NCBI GenBank assembly: GCA_963575745.1
Contig: CAUYUJ010018307.1
Span: 122,479-142,478, forward strand
DNA: 20,000 bases
Direction: 5' to 3'
DNA from: Prorocentrum cordatum
Taxonomy: Eukaryota; Sar; Dinophyceae; Prorocentrales; Prorocentraceae
How positions within the stretch are numbered: the stretch's first letter is position 1; every line of letters starts with the position of its first letter. Made by a program: the position numbers and the translations under genes. This document shows positions 9,381 to 17,658 of the stretch, one piece after another. Under the pieces are notes generated by a model. The model was not told where the DNA came from, did no database searches, and saw only the letters and a program-made list of their open reading frames with translations.

Positions 9381-10185
9381 GCATCAGCATCAGCATCATC
9401 ATCATCATCATCATCACCAGCATCATCATCATCAGCAGCAGCATCATCATCAGCAGCAGCATCGTCATCATCATCACCCTCATCAGCATCGTCGTCGTAA
9501 TCATCAGCATCACAATCACAACCATCGTAAGCAGCATCAGCATCATCATCAACATCAACATTATCAGCATCATCGTCATCAGCATCCGTGTCATCACCAT
9601 CATCATCATCATCATCAGCATCGTCATCATCATCATCATCATCATCATCAGCAGCATCATCAGAATCGTCGTCATCGTGATCATCATCAGCATCACCATC
9701 ATCATCACCCACAGCATCATAAACACCAGCATCCGTAGCATCGTCATCAGCAGCGTCATTATCAGCAGCGGCATCATCGTCATCGTCATCATCGTCGGCA
9801 GCGACATCGTCTTCATCATCACCACCATGATCACCATCAGCATCATCACCATCAGCATCCTCATCATTGTTCAGGTCGTCGTAGTGATCAGCCTCATCAT
9901 CACCACCGCCACCATCATGATTGACATCGGCAGTCGCAGAATCCTCAGGATCAGTATCATCGTCGCCGTGATTGCTACCATCATCCTCATCATTCTCACC
10001 ATCATCATGCATCATCATAATCGTCGTTGACGCTGTCGTGAACATCATCACCCTCATCAGCAGCAGCAACAGCATCATCATCATCACCAGCATCATCATC
10101 ACCAGCATCATCATCATCATCATCATCAGCATTGTGGTCATCGTCATCATCATCACCACCTTAATCGGAATTTTCATCATCATCG

Positions 10186-10222
<37 letters not shown>

Positions 10223-10668
10223 TATCGTCGTCGTCGTAGTCGTGAACATCATCATCAGCATCATCATCAACATCACCATCAGCATCACAATCATCATCAG
10301 CTGCATCACCATCAGCGTCATCATCAGCATCATCATCGTCATCATCAGCATCGGAATCGTCATTGTCATCGTTATCGTCACCAGCATCATCATCGTCGTC
10401 GCAGTCATCATCATCAGCACCATCAGCATCATCATCATCAGCATCATCATCATCAGGATCACCATCATCACCATCGTCAGCATCATCATCCTCATCATCA
10501 ACATCATCATCAGCATTATGATGATTCGCAGCAGCGTCGTCTTCGTCACAGCGTCGTCATCATCATCATCATCATCGTCAGCATCAGAATCATCAGCACC
10601 ATCATCACCACCATCATCAGCGTCAACATGCGCGTCATCTTCATCAACATCATCATCTTCATCAACAA

Positions 10669-10704
<36 letters not shown>

Positions 10705-11172
10705 GATCTTCATCAGTATCAGCATCGTCGTGATCAGCAGCATCATCACCATCAGCATCATCAGCAGCAGCATCATCAGCAGCAGCATCATCATCGTAAT
10801 ATGAATCATCACCACCACCATCAACATCATCATTATCAGCATCAAAATCAACATCATCAGCAGCATCATCATCGTCGACGTCGCCATCGTCATTATCACC
10901 ATCGGCAGCAGCATAATCATCAGCATCATCATCATAAACATCACCATCATAATCATGACAACCACCATCCTCAGCGTCATGGTCATAATCACTAGCACTA
11001 CCATTCTCACCACCACCATCACAACCACCACCACAAGCATCGTCACTACCAAGGTCTGAAAATTCGCATCATCATTGCCATCGGCAGCAGCAACCATCAT
11101 CGCATGCTCATCATCATCAGCAGCAGCATCATCATGATGATCATCATCATCACCACCACCATAAGCATCATC

Positions 11173-11203
<31 letters not shown>

Positions 11204-11310
11204 GCATCATCATCATCTGCAGCATGATAATCATTATCACCATCAGCGTCATCAACAACAGCAAGAAGAGCAGCAATATCACCATCAGCAGCAGCATCCG
11301 ATCATCCTCC
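7696..11310 (+). repeat. Degenerate (TCA)n / (ATC)n trinucleotide array, ~3.6 kb
   Basis: This is the largest array in the window. Pure ATC runs occur at 7708-7766, 9332-9380, 10190-10222 and 10675-10702. CACCAT hexamers occur at 7937-7966, and the rest is interspersed with AGC, GTC and ACC variants. Non-repetitive islands at about 8626-8770 and 10985-11105 share CCATTCTCACCACCACCATC, suggesting an internal ~2.35-kb duplication. Frames of up to about 420 residues (poly-Ile, poly-Met, poly-Asp) result from the triplet composition and are not genes. Confidence 0.93.
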
Positions 11311-11375
11311 TCCTCATCCTCATCTTCCTTATCCTACTGTCCTCCCCCACCCCTTCTCCGTCCCCCTCACCTTCC

Positions 11376-11660
11376 CTCTCCTCCTCCTCCTCCTCCTCCT
11401 TCTCCTCCTCCTCCTCCTTCTCCTCCATGACAAGAACGGGCTTCCCCACTACGTATTATCCGATTCGGACCAGACTGCACCAACCATCGAAGTCCTCCCG
11501 CCTCGGCCTCCTCCTCCTCCTCGTCCCCCTCCTCCCCCTCCTCCTCCTCCTCGTACCCCACCTCCCCCTCCTGGTCCTCCTCCTCCTCCTCCTCCTCCTT
11601 CCCCCCTCCTCCTCCCCCTCCTCCTCCTCCTCCTCCGCCTCCTCCTCCACCTTCTCCTGG
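11376..11660 (+). repeat. (CCT)n microsatellite, two blocks with a 70-bp interruption
   Basis: CCT triplets at about 11376-11426 and 11506-11660 are separated by a short unique piece (11427-11505). The orientation matches all other (CCT)n tracts. Confidence 0.92.
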
Positions 11661-11689
11661 TCATCGTGCTTCGTCCTCGCTCTGGCTCT

Positions 11690-11836
11690 CGCCCCGACCG
11701 TTCGCGCGCGGAGGGCGTCTCCTCGAGCTCCGCGCGGGCGAGGCCGCCGAGGTGGAGCTCCGCGGAGCAGGCGCGGGGCGCCTCGCCGGCTTCCCGGGGC
11801 CAGTCGGGCGGAGGCGCTGTCCAAGTGCACACCCTC
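11690..11836 (-). CDS. Possible exon, unknown protein
   Basis: The minus strand between two (CCT)n tracts has a frame with nearly all codons ending in G or C. It reads PPDWPREAGEAPRACSAEL, then HLGGLARAELEETPSARERS. The composition is typical of the better-supported exons near the right of the window, and the island is bounded by (AGG)n on both sides like other candidate exons here. No domain is recognised. Splice borders are not resolved, although AG|G sites exist at both ends. Another minus frame is also open, so the frame choice rests on codon bias alone. Confidence 0.25.
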
Positions 11837-11845
11837 CACCTCAAC

Positions 11846-11920
11846 CTCCTCCTCCTCCTCCTCCTCCTCCTCCTCCTCCTCCTCCTCCTCCTCCTCCTCC
11901 TCCTCCTCCTCCTCCTCCCC
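11846..11920 (+). repeat. (CCT)n microsatellite
   Basis: An almost perfect 75-bp CCT run. It opens the second copy of the composite module that continues with arrays A and B. Confidence 0.95.
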
Positions 11921-12330
11921 CTTCGCCTCCTTCCCCCATGACTCCAGCCCTCCTCCTACTCCTCCACCCCGGGTCATCCAGACCTGTCGGCAGGGCGGGC
12001 CAGGCTTCTCGCCTGCGACTTCCTTTGCCCTGTAGGATCGTGAAGCTCGCACTCTGCAGCAGCCTCACGGGCGGAGGGCGGGCCATTTATGAAAGTGTGT
12101 CTCTCGCCTTGGCGCCGCCCGCCTTCGTCTCACGCAAAAGCTTGCAGCAGCTTCACGGAGGGAGGGCGGGTCGTTTGCAAGGCGTGGCTCTCGCCGTAGC
12201 GCCGCGCACATGTGCCCGAAACCTTTGGAGCAACTTCCAGCATGGACGGCGCTCCGTTTTCAAAATGAGGCTCCAGCCTCCGCGCCGCGCACATTCGTCT
12301 TAAGAGTGTGCAGCGGTTTCAAAGATTCGT
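11921..12330 (+). repeat. Repeat array A, second copy
   Basis: The leader shares GGGCGGGCCAGGC...GCCTGCGACTTCC with 4770-4803 of the first copy. Units follow with GGAGGGCGGG and CTCTCGCC at 12101, 12188 and 12271 (as CTCCAGCC), a spacing of about 85 bp. GCGCCGCGCACATTCG is shared with the first copy. The divergence from copy 1 is considerable. Confidence 0.8.
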
Positions 12331-12545
12331 ATGGTTGAGGTCCCGGGCACGGTCCTCTGGCACAGCTTCTGCTTGTCCGAGTCTAACGGTCATTTTGAAT
12401 CGCTGCGTTGACGTCCCAGGAGTGGTGTTCTGGTACGACTTAGGATTGTCAAGAGCAGCAGTCACTTTGATTACCAGCGCTGAAGTCCCAGGAACGATGT
12501 GTTGACACGATTGAATTTCTCAAACCGTTGTCTTCCAATTGGACA
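12331..12545 (+). repeat. Repeat array B, second copy
   Basis: Three units aligned on TCCTCTGG (12352), GTTCTGG (12427) and GTGTTGAC (12499), with about 73-bp spacing and a GAAGTCCCAGGAACGATG segment. The array ends with AAACCGTTGTCTTCCAA, matching the end of array B in copy 1. Confidence 0.78.
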
Positions 12546-13045
12546 CCTACCGCAACGAAAATTCGCCGGCCCAACGGGCCAGAGGCGTGCTAAGATCTCC
12601 GGTAACTGCTAAATAATACTTCTAGTTCGCGCGCGCGGGGCGGCCCCTGGGGGTCCCCCGGCGAAAAGTACCCCGGGCAATCCCCGGCAGGGTCGGATCA
12701 GAGATGGTTTTGAGGGCCTTTTTCCGACACCCCTCACGAGGATCGTGGCCTCCGAGGGGGGTGCACTCGACTACTGTACCCCGCCCCAAGAGGCCCCCAA
12801 GAGCCACCCAAGAGGCCCAAGGGGGGCCCAAGACGCCGCCAAGGAGCCCCAAGAGACCCCCAAGAGGCCCCCAAGAGGCCCCTAGGAGGCCCCAAAGAGG
12901 CCCCCAAGAGGCTTCAAAGAGGCCCCATAGAGCGCTCGAGGGCCGGCGGAATGAGCGAAGCGATTAAATAAATCCTGTAATTAGTGATCAATGGAAATGG
13001 AAATCGAAGGAGGGTTGTTATAACATCGTTGGTGAGTTTTCAGTT
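12546..13045. other. Segment lying between array B and the next (CCT)n in copy 2
   Basis: In copy 1 only about 100 bp separate array B from the next (CCT)n, but here about 500 bp do. The extra sequence includes an inverted 23-bp piece of the 89-bp repeat (12728-12750) and a short-period repeat (12787-12945). The last ~50 bp (GAAGGAGGGTTGTTATAACA and onwards to TTTACACTGGT) align with 5450-5500 of copy 1. No gene is supported. Confidence 0.5.
12787..12945 (+). repeat. Short-period minisatellite, CCCCCAAGAGG units
   Basis: AAGAGGCCCCC-type units of about 11-13 bp recur more than ten times with small length changes and substitutions. The result is a Pro/Arg/Lys-rich frame on the plus strand that is not regarded as coding. 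Confidence 0.88.
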
Positions 13046-13053
13046 TACACTGG

Positions 13054-13250
13054 TCCTCCTCCTCCTCATCCTCATCCTCCTCATGCTCCTCCTCCACCTA
13101 CTCCTCTTCTTCCACTTCCTCATCCTCCATCCTTACGGACTGCTCCCCGTCGCACCACCAGACGTGTTCGTAGGGCGGCATGTCGGTAGGAGGAGCGGGA
13201 CGAAAAGGAAGATCCCCATCCTCCACCACCCTCGCATCTCCATTTAGAGG
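13054..13250 (+). repeat. Degenerate (CCT)n tract and module end, copy 2
   Basis: TACACTGGTCCTCC starts a degenerate CCT/CAT tract (13054-13128). It is followed by CTCCCCGTCGCACC (13144-13157), which matches the CTCCCTGTCGCACC after the first (CCT)n (4745-4758). This marks the recurrent flanks of the (CCT)n units. Confidence 0.75.
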
Positions 13251-13473
13251 CCCCCTGAGTGGGGTCGGAGTAGATGGGGTCGGAGGATCTCGCCGCATCG
13301 CCGATGCTTCACCGATACATCGACGATGCATCGGCGATGCATCGGCGACGTCGGCGATGCATCGGCGACGCAGGCGTGGGGAATCACGGGCTCCGCATCG
13401 AGCTGCATCATCAATGCATCGGCGATGCGAAGCGATCCTCCGACCCCATCCACTCGGACCCCATCTAAGAGGC
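13244..13473. mobile_element. Inverted-repeat element rich in CGATGCATCG palindromes
   Basis: The arms at 13244-13306 and 13416-13473 are reverse complements over GATGGGGTCGGAGGATC and CGCATCGCCGATGC. The centre repeats the self-complementary CGATGCATCG and GGCGATGCATCGGCGA. Immediately outside the arms is a diverged direct repeat (GATCCCCATCCTCCACCACC near 13211; GATCCCCCACCCTCGACCACC-like near 13481). It is non-coding, and the element class is inferred from structure only. Confidence 0.6.
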
Positions 13474-13754
13474 GTGGACCGATCCCCCACCCTCGACCAC
13501 CCTCGAGCAACATCGCCCGTCGCCCCCTCCCCGAGGAGTATCCTCGAGTCGACTTAGCATGCACCGAGCGGGTCGTGAGGGCAGCGAGTCCTGGGCCCCG
13601 GGGCCTTCCCCCAGGACCAGCTGTTCGCCCCGAGCTCTCCCAAACAGCTCCGAGGCCTGCGGAAGGCCCGGGGAGGCCGAAAACAGAGAGACCTCGGGAC
13701 CCCTTTCCCGCAGCTCGAGCAGGGGATCGACTACAGAATAGACTTACCGCGAAC
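13474..13754. other. Region downstream of the exon ending at 13755
   Basis: The segment at about 13590-13690 is a member of the dispersed ~100-bp repeat (blocks CCCCCAGGACCAGCTGTTCG and CCGAGGCCTGCGG). On the minus strand a strong pyrimidine tract ends in CCGCAG|G at 13657. A frame from 13656 (ASELFGRARGEQLVLGEG) would join in phase with the exon ending at 13755 and stop at 13465. Because that frame lies within a dispersed repeat, I do not call it as an exon. Confidence 0.35.
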
Positions 13755-13937
13755 CTGATTGCTCTCGGCGAACCTGCGGGAAGCACGCAGCATCCTGCGC
13801 ATCTTCCGCAGCTTCGACGAGAAGGCATCAGGGGACAAATCCAGCCTGGAGTCGATCCCCAGCTCCATCAGTACCCGCCCGGCTCCACGACGGCCGATCC
13901 CCCCCGAGGGGGACGTGCTGCCGTGCGCCCCCCGCGC
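13755..13937 (-). CDS. Probable exon, unknown protein (basic helical segment)
   Basis: On the minus strand, 183 bases read 61 codons that include GRVLMELGIDSRLDLSPDAF and SSKLRKMRRMLRASRRFAES. The codons are strongly GC-ending and the peptide looks like a folded, basic helical region. The 3' end has AATCAG|GTTCGC (phase 0, ends 13755). A consensus GCG|GTAAGT donor lies 7 bases further on as an alternative (exon end 13748). The 5' border is less sure; CCAGCAG|GCGCGG gives phase 0. The frame stays open upstream to 14111. The upstream gap holds an (AGG)n tract and a C-rich region. It probably belongs to the same transcript as the islands at 14869-16869. Confidence 0.42.
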
Positions 13938-14210
13938 CTGCTGGAAGCGCGGCGCCCCGCGGCGCGCCAGCAGGCAGGCCGCTGCCGCGCGGGCGGCCGA
14001 GCGCATGTGCGCCCCGCGCGCCCGCGGCGAGGGCGGCGGCCGTCGGTGCAGGGGCGGGGCCGCAGAGGGGGGCCTTCTGACGCACGTGGGGCCAGCGGGG
14101 AGCTGCCCCATCCCTGCGTCGCCCTCGTGCCTCTCCAGCTTCCCACCGCCTCCGTGCCTTCTCCCCTCCTACCCGACCGCCTGCTCAGCTCCCCCACGCT
14201 TCTCGCCCGC
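13938..14210. other. GC-rich spacer, probable intron
   Basis: All frames are open because of very high GC. It lies between the (CCT)n tract and the exon at 13755-13937 and may include the 5' extension of that exon. No independent feature is recognised. Confidence 0.35.
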
Positions 14211-14291
14211 CCTCCTCCTCCTCCTCCTCCTCCTCCTCCTCCTCCTCCTCCTCCTCCTCCTCCTCCTCCTCCTCCTCCTCCTCCTCTCCTC

Positions 14292-14322
<31 letters not shown>
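14211..14322 (+). repeat. (CCT)n microsatellite
   Basis: An almost perfect CCT run ending in a C10 tract (14315-14325). On the minus strand it sits as (AGG)n in the probable intron between the coding islands at 14869-15030 and 13755-13937. Confidence 0.95.
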
Positions 14323-14324
<2 letters not shown>

Positions 14325-14868
14325 ACATCCTCCTCCCGCCTCCCTGGCTTCTCCTCCTCGTATCCTCAACCTCCCTTGCCTGCGCTTCTCCTGGATCGAG
14401 GGCCCACAGGAGCCCCAGAACAAAAAAGGTAGCACTGCTGCGGCAGCGGCGACAGGAAGCGAGGAAGAGCTACAACATAGAGAGATGGAAGGGAGAAAAC
14501 AAAACTCGATACATCCCCAGACCCACGACGTCATGTTTTTTTCTTGACGTGGACCCCCCCGCGGTCTGGACCCATTCCCCGGGACCCGTTTTTCGTCCTG
14601 AGTCGTTTCGTCCACGGCCCCGAAGGGCCGGTGAGGGCCCCCCCCAGGGGCCGAAGGCCCCCCCCCCTTCCCCCACTCTCCTCCCCTCCAACTCCTCCCC
14701 CCATCGCCCCCTTCCCCCCCAAAACTCCTCCCAACTCCTCCCAACTCCTCCCATCGCCCCCTTCCCCCTTTCCCCGATCTCCTCCCCCCCAACTCCTCCC
14801 AAATCCTCCCATCCCCCCCTGCGTCACCCCCCCGCCCGCACGCCCTCCCTTCGCCTCCCAGCGGCCGC
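14323..14868. other. Probable intron sequence with a dispersed repeat and a C-rich tract
   Basis: This includes a dispersed-repeat member at about 14546-14660 (GACGTGGACCCC, CCCCGGGACC, TTTTTCGTCCTGAGTCG) and a C-rich stretch at 14640-14830 with repeated AACTCCTCCC and CCATCGCCCCCTTCCCC. Low-complexity Pro/Ser frames on the plus strand and Gly-rich frames on the minus strand are not called. Confidence 0.45.
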
Positions 14869-15030
14869 CTCTTCTCGTTCGCCGCTGCCCCGGCCGCCGC
14901 CTGCCCGCGGCGCCGCCATCCTGGCAGGCTCTCCGCCGCTCGCGGCGGCGGCGGCGGCGCGCTGCAGGCGGCGCCGCTCCAGCGGACGAAGCTGCAGGTG
15001 GTCGGCGAGGTCCTCGGCATGCTCGAGCAC
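14869..15030 (-). CDS. Probable exon, helical (possibly SAM-like) segment
   Basis: The minus strand reads VLEHAEDLADHLQLRPLERR, then RLQRAAAAAAS and a Gly/Arg/Glu-rich tail. The start follows CTGAG|GTGCTC at 15031/15030, where a (GAT)n array ends. The phase is 0, as in the upstream island ending at 15691. Joined, the two give WLEEVLEHAEDLADHLQL, a continuous amphipathic helix pattern with a DLADHL-LRPLERRRL core that loosely resembles a small SAM-like domain. The exon's 3' end is set at GAAGAG|GCGGCC (AG|GC, phase 0), but other AG|G sites exist. The function is unknown. Confidence 0.48.
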
Positions 15031-15690
<660 letters not shown>

Positions 15691-15729
15691 CTCTTCGAGC
15701 CAGACCGCCCCCATCTCGGCGCACCACTC
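15691..15729 (-). CDS. Probable 39-bp micro-exon
   Basis: A pyrimidine-rich stretch (minus strand, TTTCTCCTCGCCCTGGCCTC then GTCTTACCAG) precedes EWCAEMGAVWLEE. The donor is GAAGAG|GTGCTG. The length is 13 codons and both borders are phase 0. The frame also stays open further upstream (ILDLSSPEFLLALASSYQ), so the exon could begin earlier, at the CAG at 15788-15786. However, that upstream part overlaps a dispersed repeat (15769-15880) and reads well as a polypyrimidine tract. The peptide continues smoothly into the island at 15030. Confidence 0.45.
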
Positions 15730-15909
15730 CTGGTAAGACGAGGCCAGGGCGAGGAGAAATTCGGGGGAGGATAAATCGAGAATCTCTGAGACCCGGCGTC
15801 TCTGGATGATGTCTCGGGCGCCGCGGCCTTCTGAGATCATTCCGGCACGCTCTGAGGTCGTTCAGAACGCTCTGGACTGGATTTATCCTCGTCCTAGCCC
15901 CACCCAATC
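15730..15909. repeat. Dispersed repeat (GGAYAAATC...ATCTCTGAGA), copy 1
   Basis: Positions 15769-15880 align with 17157-17245: GGATAAATCGAGAATCTCTG against GGACAAATCAGAAATCTCTG, then a GGCGTTCTGG-like block, a GGGC-CCGCG block and GCTCTGAG-G-TC--GAACGCTC. Both copies lie in probable introns on the minus strand. Confidence 0.6.
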
Positions 15910-15990
15910 CTCCGCCGCGCCCAGGCGCTCCCCCAGCGCCAGGGCCTCCAGCATGCTGGACAGCCCTGCCACGCGGCGGTCTCCCGCGCG
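15910..15990 (-). CDS. Probable exon, helical segment
   Basis: The minus strand reads RAGDRRVAGLSSMLEALALG, then ERLGAAE, 27 codons with GC-ending bias. The downstream border fits AG|GATTGG (GA donor, phase 0, end 15910) or TGG|GTGGGG (GT donor, phase 0, two codons longer, end 15904). The upstream border after GGGGCCCCAG (15991) lacks a good pyrimidine tract and is uncertain. In either case the frame joins to the EWCAEMG island without a shift. The function is unknown. Confidence 0.4.
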
Positions 15991-16197
15991 CTGGGGCCCC
16001 CCACACCCCCGACAACATGAACTTGTCACGACGTGGACCCCCAGCGGCCTGGACTCCTGCCCTGGGACCGGCTTTTCATCTCGAGTCGGTGCTTGACGGT
16101 CCCGAGGCATGGCAAGGGCCCCCAGCGGCCAGAAATGGCGAAAAACCTCCCGTCATGGTTTTGTCATGTTTTGTCATGAATCGAGGGGGTCGACGAC
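15991..16197. other. Probable intron part with a dispersed-repeat copy
   Basis: Positions 16029-16130 match the dispersed ~100-bp repeat (GACGTGGACCCCC, CCTGGGACCGG, TTTTCATCTCGAGTCGG, TTGACGGTCCCGAGG). No coding frame is supported. Confidence 0.5.
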
Positions 16198-16212
16198 GGC
16201 GATGACGATGAT

Positions 16213-16288
<76 letters not shown>

Positions 16289-16436
16289 TCGACGTTAACG
16301 ATCACGATGAAGATGAAGATGATGATGAAGATGAAGATGACGATGAAGATGATGATACTGATGATGATGACGATGATGATGATGCTGATGATGATGATGC
16401 TGATGATGCTGAGGATGATGATACTGATGATGTTGC

Positions 16437-16519
<83 letters not shown>

Positions 16520-16619
16520 CTGTGCTCGACCATGCCGATAGCGATGTCGACGGTGACGATAGCGATGTCGACGATGACGATGACGATGACGATGATGACG
16601 ATGACGATGACGATGACAA

Positions 16620-16664
<45 letters not shown>

Positions 16665-16675
16665 TGACGATGTCG
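16198..16675 (+). repeat. (GAT)n / (GATGAC)n / (GAC)n array, opposite orientation to the other TCA arrays
   Basis: The array begins with about 13 perfect GATGAC hexamers (16206-16286). GATGAA-type variants follow, then a long pure GATn run (16440-16518), GATGTCGACGATAGC variants and finally (GAC)n (16621-16657). The plus strand carries GAT, while the other large arrays carry ATC on the plus strand, so this one is inverted. It lies between the minus-strand coding islands at 16683 and 15990. Confidence 0.93.
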
Positions 16676-16682
16676 AGGGGGT

Positions 16683-16869
16683 CTGGGGCCCCAGCTCTGC
16701 CGCCCCCCCCGCCAGCTCGCCCTCGGCGCCGGCGCCGACCGCAGCCTCGGCAGACCAGTCCACCTCGGCCGCGGCTGGGGCGCCGCCCTCCCAGCCCGCG
16801 GGCATACCGTCGCCGCGGGCGGCCGTGGCCCCCGGAGGCCCCTGGGGCAGGCCCGGACATGCTCGCGCC
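16683..16869 (-). CDS. Probable exon, Ala/Gly/Glu-rich segment
   Basis: The minus strand has a classical acceptor, GTCCTACTTCCTGGCTCTCCAG|GG at 16870. The frame then reads RACPGLPQGPPGATAARGDG, MPAGWEGGAPAAAEVDWSAE and an acidic Ala/Gly tail to ELGPQ. The codons are strongly GC-ending. CTGCCCCAG|GGG at 16841 is an alternative phase-0 start. The donor is unresolved: AG|GT and AG|GC sites follow the two AE codons, and the last plausible boundary is the GGGGCCCCAG at 16692-16683, which recurs at the next island's start (15991). No domain is recognised. Confidence 0.38.
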
Positions 16870-16958
16870 CTGGAGAGCCAGGAAGTAGGACGAAGCCAGG
16901 ACAGGCTCGGTGGCAACTCACGGGAGCCTCCCATACCATCTTGTCGACTCTTGCGAAC

Positions 16959-17107
16959 CGACGCTGGTCGACGCTGGTCGACGCTAATCGATGCTGGATC
17001 GACGCTAATCGACGCTAAATCGACGCTCATCGATGCTAACCGACGGTAAATCGGCGCCATCTCATCGACTCCCAGACGCTAATCGACGCTAATTGACGCT
17101 AAAGACG
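16959..17107 (+). repeat. Minisatellite with TCGACGCTAA core
   Basis: TCGACGCTGG, TCGACGCTAA, TCGATGCTGG and TCGACGCTCA variants recur about ten times at 10-13-bp spacing. There is one 30-bp interruption around 17050-17080. Confidence 0.88.
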
Positions 17108-17376
17108 GGAGTAAGACGGTACACCAGGCTCCCATGATTTGCTACCGAAGACAAAAGGACAAATCAGAAATCTCTGAGATCTGGCGGTTCTGGCGGAAGC
17201 ATCGGGCCCCGCGCCCTGCTCAGAGCGGTCTGGAACGCTCCGAAACTGCTTCATCCTTGCCACACTTAGCCCCGCCACAGGGCGCAGGCAGTTCGCCGTC
17301 TTGGGGCTTTCGGGGGCCCTCACGCCAGGCCCCAGGACCGTCGGAAGACGACCCGGGACGAAAAGACAGTCCCGGG

Positions 17377-17522
17377 AAAAGGGTCGGGCCCAGCGTGGTT
17401 TTGTTGTGCGAGACACTGGCCCCCGATCTCTGAAAACCCCGCTCCCAGGAAAAGGGTCGGGACCAGCGTATCAATCTTTTCAAGACGCTGGCCCCCGACC
17501 TCTCGACCGCTTCCCCGGGACG
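17377..17522 (+). repeat. 73-bp tandem duplication
   Basis: AAAAGGGTCGGG-CCAGCGT starts at 17377 and at 17450, and CTGGCCCCCGA-CTCT follows in each unit. The two units differ mainly in their central third. Confidence 0.75.
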
Positions 17523-17658
17523 GGCTCTCACCCCGCACCCCGAGGGGCCGAACCCCGTGAGAAGAGTCCTGTTCGACTTTCTGGAGACGCTGGATGTCTG
17601 GGGACGTCCTCAGACCCCGCGTTGAAAAAACAGGACATCGCATGTCTGGGGAAGGAGC

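Larger units (their letters stand above)
16870..17658. other. Probable intron or intergenic region filled with dispersed and tandem repeats
   Basis: It contains a 10-13-bp minisatellite (16959-17107), a dispersed-repeat copy (17157-17245), an inverted copy of the ~100-bp dispersed repeat (about 17300-17400) and a 73-bp tandem duplication (17377-17522). The plus-strand frame through 17301-17870 is not convincing. No exon is supported. Confidence 0.5.

Noticed and set aside
7686-10549. Very long open frames (poly-Asp, poly-Met, poly-Ile, poly-His, poly-Ser) through the TCA arrays
   Set aside because: ATC and GAT triplets need at least two changes to become stop codons, so long frames are expected. 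Substitutions fall on all three positions, and there is no start or domain.
12181-12303. Open frame in the second array A
   Set aside because: It crosses repeat units of non-multiple-of-three length and has no homologous frame in the first copy.
13465-13656. Possible terminal exon (ASELFGRARGEQLVLGEG...) after a strong pyrimidine-CAG acceptor, minus strand
   Set aside because: It joins in phase with the exon ending at 13755 and has a stop. However, it lies in a dispersed-repeat copy and ends inside the inverted-repeat element, so it is noted and not called.
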